A program made the position numbers and the translations under genes. From Massospora cicadina (taxonomy: Eukaryota > Entomophthoromycota > Entomophthoromycetes > Entomophthorales > Entomophthoraceae), in assembly GCA_022478985.1 (NCBI GenBank), contig JAKSZP010000136.1, positions 1 to 64,000 on the forward strand: a DNA stretch of 64,000 bases, written 5' to 3'. The notes beneath the pieces were generated by a model. It was not told the origin of the DNA. It made no database searches and saw only the letters and a list, made by a program, of their open reading frames with translations. Every line of letters begins with the position of its first letter. The first letter of the stretch is position 1. Below, one piece after another: positions 1 through 11,699 of the stretch.

Positions 1-323
1 GGTATATTCTGCCCTAAAACCCCAACCTTCATTTTGCCAAAAAATAGCTCACTTTACTCAAGATCTGATGGGAGTGAAACCCATATTACCTAATTTGTTA
101 GCATCAAAGCTATTCCAAACCTAACCCAAATTCCCTCAACCCTTGAAAAAAATTAAATACTGAATTAAATATAGAAAGGATTCACTTCTATGTTTACCCT
201 TATGCTTTTAAAAAATTATAAAAACCCCAGATTTTATAGTAGCGCTTATATTTATTTTATAAAAATCTTTGTGGGATCCAGCAGCGTAAGCACCAGCAAG
301 CACAAGTAAGCTGGATTCCTACA
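1..323 (+). repeat. LTR-C family, 3' part of an LTR at the window edge
   Basis: Positions about 200-323 match the ends of the other LTR-C copies, for example the reverse complement of 35914-36060: a TTTTATAGTAGCG block followed by an AGCACCAGC block. The end motif ATTCCTACA at 315-323 corresponds to ATTCCCACA at 40451 and ATTCCAACA at 51655. It precedes the leader and gag of Gypsy-1 and is probably its 5' LTR. Confidence 0.7.
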
Positions 324-446
324 AGATCAAAGTGAAATTTCAAAACTTTGGAATGTGGTGTCAAGATTTTAGGTCAGAACTACTGCAATTTCTCAAGAGA
401 ATTGGGAACTCAGAATGCAATTATCAATGGAATTACCTAAGTAGAC

Positions 447-1860
447 AGTATGGCCAAAGACATTAAAAGCAATCAAGCTTTAGTTGAAGAGGATTATTAC
501 AACCTTAAAAAAGAACTCAAATCCCTCAAAAAAAAAGCTGCCAGTGCTTACCCAGCCTTGAAAAAAGTGAAATAGGATTAATCTCTGCTTATTCGGCCAA
601 AAAACAGTTTTGAAAAACAAATAATGACCAAATTCAAGAATCAGAATTCAGTAGTTTGGATAAATATCATTGAATCATTAGAAATCAACACTGATGCAGA
701 AACTGATTTTTTTAACATCCGTTTTATGCCTAGAGTTATGGCATCAATCCTGACATCAGATATTCCCCAAAGGAAAGAGGGCCAATTATAAAGGATGATA
801 CACCAAGACGGTTAAGAAGAGTATAACCCCTATGCCCAAAACAGAGCATGATGACTTTAAACCATTGAATTAACCAAAGTATAATATTGATGGAAATGTT
901 CACTCTTTCTTCAAGATATTTGAAAAAGCAATGAGAGGAGAATCAGATCACGCAAAAGGATCACCACTGATTAACTCACTCAATGCCCATAGATTGACCT
1001 TGTTATGCGCTATCTGGGTGACGATTAGTCTATATGGATACCAAAATTGCTTTGACAACATTTTTTAGGGCCTGAAAAATTATAAACCAAAAAGTGGAAA
1101 TTTTTACAATTATGAAATTAAGCAGAATGAGACAATTGAGGACTTTGCTAACAGATTTTTCCATGAGGCAAAAGTTCTGCATGGGTGCAACACAATAGAT
1201 AAATTTGATGCTAATATTGCAATGGAACACACAGTAATGCCCTTCCGTGAGCTGCACAATGCTATGATACCTGCATTTAATGGAAGCTTGGAAATCCAAG
1301 AGCTTATCAATTAATTGATGAGCTTTTCCCGTAATTTTAATACCCCTTATTGGCCCAAGGATCAGCAAAAATCTTAATTATCGGGCTAAAAAGCAAACTA
1401 TGTCTGACCAGGGAGAAACTTTAAAACTATGAACCAAAAATTCAAGCAAAAGCAGAAAACAGGGCTATTACATGCCACAACTGTGTTCAAAAGGGCATTT
1501 GCTAGCCAATGCTACAAGCAGTCCAACAAAGCCTGGAGTTAGTGTTACTCTAGAAATCAAAAAGTGAAAGTGAGGCGGGAAATGAGCATGTGGAGTAGAG
1601 GTGGAATTCTCTAACTCCACTGATGTTCAAACAATTCCATCTGAACCTAGCGATCTCTTTTATGACCAAAGATGTCGCCAAAGATAACCTCCGCCATATT
1701 GTGGCTTATAACGTTATGATGGTCATTACTTGGGCCACAGCAAAAGCAACTAAACCCTTGAAAATTACCAAAGAACCTGATCAGAGGTATCATAACCTTA
1801 CGCAAAGCAGATTATTGACCAGGGTTTAGTCTTCCAACTTCAGATATCTAACTGACCCAA
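447..1860 (+). pseudogene. gag: Gypsy-1 gag remnant
   Basis: Structural (capsid-type) protein of a Ty3/Gypsy element, no longer translatable. A likely start is the ATG at 447, which opens a lysine-rich, coil-like segment. The block at 887-1000 (NVHSFFKIFEKA) matches Gypsy-2a gag (NIHSFFKCFKFA) at 20920-20960. A second block near 1150-1270 ends in PFRELHNAM, matching PYHELHNVV in Gypsy-2a. Near 1479-1520 a CHNC pair starts a zinc knuckle whose Gly-His half is in another frame, so the knuckle is broken by an indel. The leader at 324-446 has no clear primer-binding site. Confidence 0.7.
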
Positions 1861-1892
1861 CTAAGATTAACAACTTTCAAGTAGCTTTTCCC

Positions 1893-2370
1893 ATGAAGAC
1901 CTTAGCAGATGACTTCCCAGATATTTGCTCAAGTGTTAAATCACAACTGGAATCTGGCAGCAATCACAGCATCTATACATTAAATACCTCTGATTACTAC
2001 TCTGAATGTAATTATGTGGACATAGAAGTAAATAAGGTTCAAGTTTGGGCCATAGTCAATAGTGGTGCTCCTATCAATATAGTCAGTACAAAGTTGGTTA
2101 AAAAACTTAAAATTGTGCACGATGTTGCTACTTTCAGGAATATGAAACAGCTGGAGCGCATGAAACTAAATCACTGGGCGCATACAGTACCTTACCTTAC
2201 TCTCTGATTTATATCTATTTTAGTAACAGCACCTGTCATAGTGTTGCTGTATATCAACTATGATATCCTAATTAGGACTGATTTCCTAAGAAGATATGGA
2301 GTTGGTAACAATCATAAGAACGATACACTCACAATACTTGGACAGGCTATTCCACATTATTATAACTGAT
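1893..2370 (+). pseudogene. Gypsy-1 aspartic protease remnant
   Basis: Retropepsin-type protease that would mature Gag-Pol. The active-site motif reads NSGAP (about 2058-2070) instead of DTGAP, so the catalytic Asp is replaced by Asn. It is followed by INIVSTKLVKKL, which parallels VNVVSIKLMAKL in Gypsy-2a. A downstream block (2224-2300, YDILIRTDFLRRYGV) is the C-terminal part that normally reads with Gly after Ile-Leu-Ile. A stop at about 2205 separates the two halves. Inactive. Confidence 0.75.
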
Positions 2371-2889
2371 ATTGGGCAGTTAAGAAAAAACCCATCCTAT
2401 TCATAAATCTGGCCTACAAAAATGGAGTCATACTTACTGAGTGTACCAAAGCGCGGTCAAAGATAAAAGCACTACCCACCTAGATTGATGAGTCTTGGGC
2501 ATTCCACTTTGTCAAATCAGCATATTACTATACTCTCCAGAGATCAAGTAATCATCCTGACTGTACTAAAAATTAATATACCAGGAGGGTTTTATGAAAA
2601 GCATATCAACTATGGTCTAAATATCAATTTGAACCAAAAATTGCCCTGGTAATATCATTCCTGGCCACGGAGAAAACACATCTTATGTGCAAACCTGCAA
2701 AATCAGCCCATCTCTATCAAGTGACATCAAACAATCAAATTTCTGCATCTGTTTACTATCTCGAAAATTCACTCATTCCATGAGTTTTGAACTTTTGTTG
2801 AATTTGGGCTCCCTGATAAAGACCTACTCAGCATAAATAATGTCATCCCTATGGCTGATTTATGCAATGTGACTAACTCTGAGAAAAGC

Positions 2890-3860
2890 TAAGGTCAGGA
2901 GTTATTCTCTCGATATCAGGAAATATTTGCACAAGATATTTATAACTTTTGATGTGCTAAGGGTGTCACCTAAAGAATTGATACCGGAGATCATAAACCA
3001 ATTTAAATATGCTCAACTAGATTCCAAAAATCATCTGAAGAAGCTGTATACCAGGAGATTAAGGAATTCCTCAATTGTTGCTTGTTAGTGACTTCAAAAG
3101 TTTTTGGGCGGCACCAATTTTAATAGTGAAAAAAGAATGGAAGCAACTGAGTAATCATCAACTATTGGAAGTTAACATCACAAAGGATAAATTGTACCCT
3201 CTGCCACGAATTGATGATGCCTTGGATAGGCTAGGGGGCGTGAAGTTCATCTCAGTAATGGACCTTATCAGCAGATAATGGCAAAAAGATCTTCCCATAT
3301 AAGAGCGCGAGAAATGTGCAATTATAACTGAAGAGGGCTATCTCAGCTGAAAACAATGCCTCAAGGGATCTGCAATGCCCCAGCTACCTTCTAAAGGGCT
3401 ATGGACACAATTCTGGGAGATTTTATTTTGTCATGTGTACTAATGTACCTTAAGGATATCAACATATTCAGCCGCACTTTAGATGGTAGCCTGGGACATT
3501 TAGATGAGGTTTTCAGAAGGCTAGCAGCTGCAAACTTTTTAAACCAAGCTTAGAAAGTGCTTCTCTTCAAAGATTAACTAAAATACCTTGTATTTGTAAT
3601 TGACAAAGTAAGTCTTTGGCCCTAACTCTCTAAGCTGTATGCCATCTCCAAAATGGAATGGCCCAAATCCAAGCGCAATATCTATGTATTCCTTGGAATG
3701 ATCAGGTACTATCACCAATGTATCACCAATTTCGCACAACTTGGGGAGCCACTTTTTATTTCCTTAAAAATAAGGTCCCATTTGACTGTATTCCAGCTTG
3801 CCAGTATGCAATTGACCAACTCCAATCTGCTCTATTGGGCACGCCTGTTCTTTGATACCT
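2890..3860 (+). pseudogene. Gypsy-1 reverse transcriptase remnant
   Basis: RT domain with recognisable blocks: APILIVKK (3110-3140), YPLPRIDDALDRLGG (3196-3240), FISVMDL (3247-3267), a QG-NAPATF-like block near 3360-3400, and the palm motif YLKDI (about 3447-3461) where YLDDI is expected. The second half (3653-3904) carries the connection region FLGMIRYYHQ. Several frame changes occur, for example between 3280 and 3430. Loss of one catalytic Asp and many stops make it inactive. Confidence 0.8.
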
Positions 3861-3861
3861 G

Positions 3862-4260
3862 GACTTTGATCGTGAATTTATTGTCCAAACTGACGCGTCC
3901 CTAACAGCAGTGGGGGCTTTGTTATCCTCAGTTGAAGAAGATAGGGAAGAATATCCAGTCGCCTTTGCTTGTCATACCTTAAATGTTTATAAAAGGAATT
4001 ACACAATGATGGAACAAGAATTCTTAGCTGTCATATATGCTTGAAAGCAATTTTGGGTCTACCTTCATGGCACTCATTTAAAGTTGTTAACGATCATGCT
4101 TCCCTAAGATGGTTGAAAACTTACGTGAACCTGAGGGCCAATTAGCCTGTTGGGCATTAAAGCATCAATCTTAAGCCTAAACCATAGAACTTCAATCTGG
4201 GGCAAAACATCAAAATGCCGATTGCTTATCCTGACTACCCACCATTGCAACACTTAGTCA
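3862..4260 (+). pseudogene. Gypsy-1 RNase H remnant
   Basis: RNase H domain that would degrade the RNA of the RNA:DNA hybrid. FIVQTDASL near 3875-3901 carries the first catalytic Asp. EQEFLAVIYA near 4015-4044 carries the catalytic Glu. VNDHASLRW near 4086-4112 carries the later Asp, but in a different frame. A TGA follows the Glu block. Fragmented by a frameshift and stops. Confidence 0.8.
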
Positions 4261-4399
4261 TGCTGCCAATTAGTTGCTTACAAAAATGGTCAATGGATAG
4301 TACCAAGATGAGCCTGAATCCATTCAAAAAAGATTATCAGATTTGTAAAAAAATACAACTATCAAAAACGGAAACTTTACAAGATTGTTGAGGTCTTAG

Positions 4400-5460
4400 T
4401 TTATATTTTCCCAAGACCCTCGGCCTGAACAGACCTAATAATGGCCGCGCATAAGGCCATAGGGCATGATGGATTCAAAAGATGAAAGAGCATCTGAAGC
4501 GATTCTACTATTGGGAGTCAATGTATTTTAACATCCAAGGAATGCTAGGAGACTTTGAGAAGTGCCAAGGCAAAAAACCTTTATGATAAGCACATCTTAA
4601 CAACTTGTTTGACCCAAGTTTGCCTGGCACGCTGTATCTATTGACGTTGTCAGCCCACTCCTAATAAGCAATACAAAGGCCAAGTACATTATTGTAGACA
4701 TGGACCACTTGCCCAAATGGATCGAGGGCAAAGCTATTTGGGAACCTGGAGCGGCAACTACAGCCATGTTTGTCCTTGAAAACTTTATCCACAATCATGG
4801 ATGTCCTGGGATTTTTTGACCAATAAAGGAACCAATTTTACCACCAATGTCCTTGCCAAGCTCAACTAATTAATGGTATTATAAGATGTGCTTACTACTC
4901 CCAATCATCACAAAACTTATATGACTGTTGAACGTGAAACTGGGACGTTGGTGAACATTATCAGAGTATTAACTTCATCAAAGCATCTGAATAGAGTATT
5001 TTACTAAGTTCAGCGAGATTTGCCTACAATCTTTCCTACCATTCATCATCCAGGATGTCCTCATTTCAAGTATTAAATGGAAAACACATGGCCCTACCTA
5101 CACTACTATTTTTAGCCCTAGAGAAACCTGGCAAAAAAACTTATCCTCAATATGTCAAGAAGCTTGTGGATGCTTTAATCAAACTACATGCTCAGGCCTT
5201 TGACATCAGTTTTTCTGTAAAAAAGGCCCAAACTCAAATCAACTTAGAAAATTGCTACAAATTGGGCAAAATCGAAGTTATTGAAGTTTTGTTTTTTAAA
5301 CCTAATGTATCAGGCCAATTGCAAAAGTTAGATTGAATTTTAAGCCCATTCAAAGTGATTGAGAATATATATAAGCTCATATACACAATCAAGGATAATA
5401 GGATTGGTCATATATACAACTGTGTCCATGCAAAAATCCTAAGAAGGTTCAATAAGTGGG
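4400..5460 (+). pseudogene. Gypsy-1 integrase remnant with GPF/Y-like C-terminus
   Basis: Integrase core pieces: a His-rich N-terminal zinc region around 4440-4560, and KYIIVDMDHLPKW near 4684-4725, where a V(D)-x-x-T-K-W motif is expected. The block HNHGCPGI near 4790-4812 precedes the second Asp region, which is broken by a stop. The Glu block reads TVERETGTLVNI near 4922-4960. The C-terminal module SPFKVIENIYKLIYTI (about 5341-5390) followed by VHAKIL matches GPFKIIKKTGTDTYTI and AHAKFL of Gypsy-2a at 26311-26400. No functional reading frame. Confidence 0.75.
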
Positions 5461-5477
5461 CCAATTAAGAAAAAATC

Positions 5478-5492
5478 ATATATATATATATT
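5478..5492. repeat. short (TA)n tract
   Basis: Simple TA repeat in the 3' non-coding part of Gypsy-1, just before the LINE-A insertion site. Confidence 0.8.
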
Positions 5493-5518
5493 ATAGATTT
5501 GTTCTAATTGTAAATTTA

Positions 5519-8271
5519 TTTGAGGTAAGCCGACCAGAGGATGGTTATTACTGATACAAAACAAATTAAGCAAGCTGAAAACTTAAACCAAAAGCCCTAA
5601 AAGTGTGGCGATACACCAAAACAAAAGGAAAATAACCTACCAGTTGTAGCAGTAGTAACCACTTATCCCACCATAGCAGAGGGGGAGGGGGGATCAGACA
5701 GATTATCAATTTCATCTTCACTATTGAAGAAGCAGATCAAAGCTGAGAGCAAGGGGGTTGGGGCATCCGCAAGATGTGGGTCAAGGCAAAAAAGATAACT
5801 GTTAAAGTCTTTAGTAATAATTTGGGCCTGGAGAAAAGCCTCCAGGAATTCAGCAACATGGTGTTTAGCTTGTATGATTACATATAAAAGCTGGTAAAAA
5901 TTCGTAATATTAGCTCTGGTGATATGTGTGGTGTAAAAATTTCTTCCAGTGCAGCCACATGCTTGATAGCAGAGGTGGCAGTTTTGTAATCATTCATTTT
6001 CCATTTTTGCAACCTCAGGGAAATCGGTAGGGAAATCAGTTAAATGTAGCCCTTCTTTAAATTCAGCAACCAAGAGTGCCACAGCTGCTCAGAGATGGTG
6101 ACTATCAGGAGAGGCCACCGCAGCCTTGGCAAGTTGATGGTTGCTCAAGAATGGGGTAGAATTGGGTTTGGGCATATAATTTTTGGGTGGGAATGGGGTA
6201 TTAAAGTCAGAAGGCAAATATGGCTTTAAGCTGGTTTGAAAATCCAGAGGTGTAACAATTCCCCATATTCAATTAATTCATCCAATAAATCCCAGGGATT
6301 TTGGTTGAGACGGATTGATTTGGAGAGATGTGGTTGTGCTTGGGTAATTTTTGGGGCAGGGAATTGGCTGGTTTAAATTTGGATCTAAACCTGCTCCTGA
6401 TTGGATATAATGTGAGAAATTTGGCCAGCTTGGGCTTTGGTTGCAAAGGTTTGCTTATTTCTCAACCGTTCATCTGGAGTGGGTGGGGGCAGCCAAAATC
6501 TTCATTCAAATGCTGTTTGTGTGGACTCACGTGTAGGCTTGGCAGTTTCCATATTCTTTGAACTGTGGAGACAGGCCTTTTTGGAGTAGACCAACTCATT
6601 CAGAGGGGGCAAACTGTGCAACTATTATCAGTGCAATCCCAAAATAAGTGATCTGGTGCAGATGTCATGGAAACGGCAGAAGAAGTTTAGACTGGCCTGC
6701 CAGTCAGGATGCGTAAGCATCTAAAAAGCAAGCAGAATGCCAGAGGCATTGCCAACTATATGACTTGATATGGAGCCGGGAAATAGGATACCACAAAATG
6801 GTGGTGGAATGTCAGGGTTAAGAGTATCCCGATGGCAAACCACACTGAATAGACTTCAGACCAGAGGTTCTAGTAACAGGGGTAGAAACTACTGGGATAG
6901 TTTCTGCGAGATTCTTGGTTATTGAAGCCATTTTATCAGGGGTGGTAGAGAGGCGAATTTTCTCTTTTAGTTGGTGGACATAGGGCCATAAGATCCCTGT
7001 ATATTGCTGCCAGAAGGTCATGAGAACAGAGTTGTAGAGCCAAAAATTTCGGACTTGTTGAGCCCAATTGGCAATAGAGGGAACCATGGTAACCAAGAGA
7101 ATTGGTAAGGCCCACCCAGAGTGCGGAGTGGTGGACCACCAGGTAAATGCCATATGTAATATGGTCAAAAGGAAGGAGATAAAAATTTGGGGTTTTAATA
7201 AATTTTTATTGGGGAAATAAAGTAAGAAATTCGACCAACAATCTTCTCAGTTCCTTGCAACTGATTAAATAGTGGTCAATTTGGTAGTGATATGATGTGG
7301 TTAGGATCCACAAATTCGGCCTAACTGACAAATTGGATGGTAGTGGGGGGGTTTATTCTTTGGAAACTGACATCACAAAATTTGGCGGTGGGCTGAGTCT
7401 CTGTCAGTTTGACCTCAAACGTCTGGACCAGGGGTCAATTACATTTCTGATGGTTAGCACGATGGCATTTGGCCCAATGAGTGATGGGAATCCCCCAAGG
7501 CCATCCCATATAGGGATGGGACCATTTGGTTGGGAATGGGTTCAGGAGGACCACCCCGCCTGCGCTCAGTCATTTAACCATTCATTTGGTTGATAGTAGC
7601 CCATTGGGCACAACGCCCGAATTACTATCAGGGGGCTTTGAACTCTCATTGATGGCGCCCAATATTTGTTCTACTGATTTAGGGGTTGAATTAGAACTGT
7701 TGGGTGATCCAGCTGATATCTCATTCTTCATACTTTTACAGCCATTTGAATTTCAGCCATCAGCCCGATTGCCACCCAAATTAGATTTGACCAATTTAAG
7801 TTCGATAATCTTGGCAAAGATTTCACTAGTTTCCCGCAACAGTTCTGCCAAGGTGAGTGAGGGAATTGAGGGTGGGATCCGAAGTGGCTGGGCTGTTACC
7901 CATTGCTCGTCAACTATGTGGGCGAGATCGTCCTGGGTGATGAGGGGTACCACCATCCTCTTCAGTGTTTTCTTATTTGGGAACAAAAAGATAGCTCAAT
8001 TGAGAGCCAAAGGACACTCCCCAAGACTTAAGCAGATGGAATATAGCTCGTGGTGGTATGTGCTGGGCTATGGTTGGCTGGTGGGGGTAATAGTGGCCAT
8101 TTACATGGAGCCGCTAATTTTTCAGCACTTCTTGGGACAAGGAAGTGGAGGATGGTGTCTGTGCCATAATTGGACAGTCCTGTCATTAATTCTTCATATA
8201 GTGTTTGAGGTGAAAGGTGTGAAGGAAGGTTTGCAAAGGTTACCACAAATGTGGTATCACTGGTAATTTTA
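5519..8271 (-). mobile_element. LINE-A, RRM-only LINE-type element (5'-truncated relative to LINE-B)
   Basis: On the minus strand it ends with CATCCTCTGGTCGGCTTACC followed by CTCAAATAAATTT, the same 3' terminal block as the full LINEs and LINE-B here. It is flanked by a 17-bp TSD, 5502-5518 and 8272-8288, identical at 15 of 17 positions. The 2.75-kb body carries no endonuclease or reverse transcriptase. It codes a remnant with an RRM-like segment at the 5' end and a C-terminal block shared with LINE-B. It is inserted in the 3' region of Gypsy-1. Confidence 0.8.
5690..8266 (-). pseudogene. LINE-A ORF remnant, RRM-like nucleic-acid-binding protein
   Basis: Read from 8266 downwards, SDTTFVVTFANLP, then SHLSPQTLYEELM and GLSNYGTDTILHFLVP (8266-8130) match DTTLVVQFAGLP, THLPPEIL and GLSEYGSDPIIQFVIP in LINE-B (13029-13170). 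This is an RRM/ORF1p-like segment. Further on, WVTAQPLRIPPSIPSLTLAE (7920-7850) has no recognised match. NPWDLLDELIEYGELL (about 6300-6250) matches NPWDYLVEIDELGELI in LINE-B. APTPLLSALI and DPPSPSAMVG (about 5770-5660) match APTPVLSALC and NPPSPITMD. The protein probably bound element RNA. No RT or EN motif was seen. Many stops. Confidence 0.65.
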
Positions 8272-8288
8272 TTCTAATTAATAATTTA

Positions 8289-9300
8289 GTTCTCACTTGA
8301 TTATGAGGAGAGTATTCAACTCTAGACTCACTGGGTGTTTGGGCCAAAGTTACCAAGTAGAAGACCCAACTTCAGACTTGTTGGGTTTTTAGGTCAAAGA
8401 TAACAGATCAACAAAGGCTAATCAGAAATCCTAGGGCTTAAGCTTGAGTCAAGTGAGGTGAAATGTCAGATTATGGTGGTTGACCAGAAAATAAACCCTT
8501 CAACAACAAATGGATCATGCAGATTATCCTACCAATACTCAAACCAATACACTAACTCTCAACTCAAGCCTATTGCATTTACTCGGTTTGGGCTGATTAT
8601 CTCCAACATCAATTTGATCAACTAATTTATCAAAAGCTCGTTCTAAATCCACTTATGCGTTATGGATGATTATTGCTTCATTAAAAAAGTCAGAAATTGA
8701 TCCAAAATATTGGAAACAATACCAACACAACATATAAGAAATTTTCAGGATTGTCTCAAAGATTGCGTCTAAAAGTCCCATGGAATGAAAGGTATTTTAA
8801 TGATATTTCCTTCCTAAGGCGAAACTCATGTGTGGTGATCTTCAAAATCAGTAGTTTAGCAATTGCACAACGACTTCTCAAAGGGGAGTACCTAGTGCTA
8901 TTGAGAGAGGCCTACAAATGTCCCTATTAGTGGTACGTCATCTAATTTAATCAATGCAGAAATTTCTCAGAAGATGTATATCGTCAGAAGTATGATGAAA
9001 ATTAAATCAAGATGATCCTAGGAAAAATTTTGCATGTTCTTATTGCAATTTTTTTCCTTGAAATACTCATGATTTTGAAAGTATTTTTCACCAATAAACC
9101 TAGCAATAGTTCTCAATTGTCTCAGTTCAAGGGCCAAACTGAGGTGGTAAAATAATTTGTTGAAATTACATGTTTGAATGTGGCCAGGAGATGCTCTAGA
9201 GGCATAAAAACTGGCGCCAGGCCTAATTATAGGTATTAAAAAATAAATATCCATTTTAACAAATATATTTTATTGTATTTCTTTCTTGGTTTTCTTATCA
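8289..9300. other. unassigned repeat-derived stretch, possible gag fragment on + strand
   Basis: No domain recognised. A + strand frame from the ATG at about 8515 and an open stretch at 8697-8930 (77 codons, Lys/Arg rich) look like a decayed structural-protein region. A minus-strand open stretch lies at 9018-9254. It may hold the 3' end of Gypsy-1, but neither a polypurine tract nor an LTR-C match is visible. Confidence 0.25.
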
Positions 9301-9608
9301 GAATCTTTTCTTAAGAGAAGTGTTGATACGCTGGAAGTACCAAATCCCCAGCTTATAAATATACCTGCCTCAGAAGAAGTTCCCAATTACAAAAAGAAAA
9401 TTAAGCCTGAATTTGACCAGAAGAGTTGGGTCTTTTAAGAACGCCTAGTGAGTTTCCAAACGGCTTAAAGACCATAAGCCACTGGCCAAATTGAGGATCA
9501 TTTGGCTGAACTTTGTCCTATTTAAGTGTGCATGATTCCAATTATCAAGTGAGCGATCCTCAGATTCTGAAAGTAAGTTGCAATTATGGGCATGAATCTG
9601 TTGATAAC

Positions 9609-10080
9609 CTATATGCACAATACCATTTTTATATAATAGGTGACAAACCTCTGAGTTTGAAACACCAGGGCCTCATCTCTATTGACTATAAGATAAAAAT
9701 GGGTTTTTCTGAAGATTTTTAACGTATTATAATCAAAATCTACTTTAACTTTATAGGCTCTCATAAAATGAAGTCCCATTAAGGATTCATAATTTTTGAT
9801 CTGAGAAAACAAAAGCAAGAGTGGATATTACTAGTGAGCTAAATTGCAGCAGCAAAGCACTATATGCTTCTTCTGAAGTAGTGGACTAAAGTTTCGCCGC
9901 ACCATAAATTTTTTTGATGATCTATGTCAGAAGTGAGTGCTAGACACTTCACCAGTTTAGAGGACACAATACTAACCTGTGCGCCATAGTCAATGACTGC
10001 ACAGACTATAAGCTTAATTGCTGAAGTATCAATAGACGTTCATTTAAACATATGCGTCTGCCAAATTTATCATTGGGACT
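9609..10080 (-). pseudogene. Gypsy-6 protease remnant
   Basis: Near 10010-9930 the minus strand reads VCAVIDYGAQVSIVSSKLVK, parallel to VCAIIDTGAPVNVVSIKLMA of Gypsy-2a. The active-site triad reads DYG, so Thr is replaced by Tyr. The segment at 9818-9609 (LMGLHFMRAYKVKVDFDYN) is the usual block after the protease, where LGxDFLxxY-V-VDF is expected. A stop and frame change separate the two. Inactive. Confidence 0.65.
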
Positions 10081-10539
10081 TTTGACGTATCCACCTGACT
10101 TAAAAAGTCTGATTACCATGCTTAGTTGTGTCTTAATTCAATCTAATTTTCAATAGGGATCGCCACTTGGACCCTAGTAAATTAAGTACTATTGCCAGAG
10201 ATAATTGGAAACATTTTTAATACTAAATGTTGAGCGTACAGCTTGGCTACTATTTTTGCGCCACATAGGCTTCACATTTCTTCAGGGATCAGAGAGTAAG
10301 AATTACCCTATCCTCATCTAATACTTGCTGAGCATCTAGTGGTGAAATGGCATTGTTATCCTTCCACTAGGTGGAATGTGGATTCATATATTATTTTGTA
10401 CTTGGAATTTAGAAAAACTGGATGTAAAGAATCCCTGTTCTTTCTCCCTGTCTTTTCCTAAGTTTGCCACTACAATGGGCTTCACCAAATAAGCCCTAGA
10501 TCTAGAACTTGAATCAAGCCAATGTTTGGCATAATGGAC

Positions 10540-11660
10540 CATATTCTTGCAAAGATAATAATGGACCTCATTAATATCAGGCTTTTTGAAATGAGGGCTG
10601 TACTTTCAGTTGATTCCATAGTGGAGGAGATACCACAGCCAAATTGATCACATGACACTTGGACTTAAAAACATTTCAAAAGTAACAGCGCAATGAAGGA
10701 GGTAATTTACCATATGGGTGATATCATTTTCCTCATTCAAAAAAGGTATCAGACATGATACGACTCCATGTAGGGATTCACTTGGCAAAGAACGATCTAA
10801 GCATTAAAATCATGTTTGACTCTAGCCTCAGAAGTGTCTGCGTCTCTAAGTAAAATCTTTGACAAATACCATAATAGATTATCTCAATTAAAAGGGATAT
10901 AAAAGAATTTCTTCTTTTGAGGGTTTCATCCTCCCATCTTTGGTAAAATCCTTGATAAGAAGGGCCTTGGTATTAATGTAAGAAACGCTATCCATATTTA
11001 GCTGCAGCATAAATAGCTCTTGACTCTCAGAGTCCAACAAGTTCATTTCCGCTGCCAACTTAGCAGTCTCAGGCACTATGGCCATGAAACTCTTAAAATT
11101 ATCAAGTAAATAATTAAACGTTTGCCATCTTATTAACTTTGTTAATGCATAGGGGTAACCAAAAAATTGATTTTTATGGGTGCAGGGCAAAAGGGCATGT
11201 GATGTCCCAAACTGACTTCTGTTAGCCGACTTATATATCAGGGTGTGCAGAGGCTCCAATTGTCAGAATGGAGGGTAAGACAGCATCCTGGTTGCATATA
11301 AACCGTGCCCCATCGCCCTCACTATCAGATTCTGTCAGAATAATTCCCTATTGCATCTTGACCCTAATGATACTGGCATTTTCTAGATGATTCTCCAAAT
11401 CATATTGGTTTATAAATTTAGAAAAATGGCAGCATTCGCCTGCAACATAATTTTCATATTAACAATAATTTGATTAGCAGAATTAAAGTCTTCTCTTAAG
11501 GCCATATTTTCCTTATTTAGGGACCTTAATTGCTGTTTCAAGCTTATAATTTGACAATCTGACCTAATATGATATTGGAATTTAGACCAATAAGAGCCTT
11601 CAATTCCACTCATAATTGACCAAACTTTTTGACCAAGGATTGGCAAGGCTTCAGTGCCAT
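10540..11660 (-). pseudogene. gag: Gypsy-6 gag remnant
   Basis: Two open stretches on the minus strand. 11646-11410 is Leu/Lys/Asn rich with a heptad-like pattern (LKQQLRSLNKENMALRED), probably a coiled coil. 11259-10888 is a helical-looking segment of 123 codons. Near 10570-10540 the reading LCKNMVHYAKHWL is a decayed zinc knuckle with only one Cys kept. Assigned as gag by position upstream of the protease and by a charged, coil-like N-terminus like that of Gypsy-1. Confidence 0.5.
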
Positions 11661-11699
11661 GCCCTACAATGTCCAGAAGTTGTATAACTCTTCAGAACG

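Larger units (their letters stand above)
1..5501 (+). mobile_element. Gypsy-1, decayed Ty3/Gypsy LTR retrotransposon (5' LTR cut by window start)
   Basis: The order LTR, gag, protease, RT, RNase H, integrase is the Ty3/Gypsy order. All parts lie on the + strand and all are broken by stops and frameshifts. The 3' side is interrupted by LINE-A, whose duplication begins at 5502. No 3' LTR was recognised beyond LINE-A. Gag and protease resemble those of Gypsy-2a in this window, so the two are related but distinct families. Confidence 0.85.

Noticed and set aside
7526..8266. 246-codon + strand frame
   Set aside because: It is antisense to the LINE-A ORF. Homology to LINE-B is on the minus strand, and no domain is visible on +.
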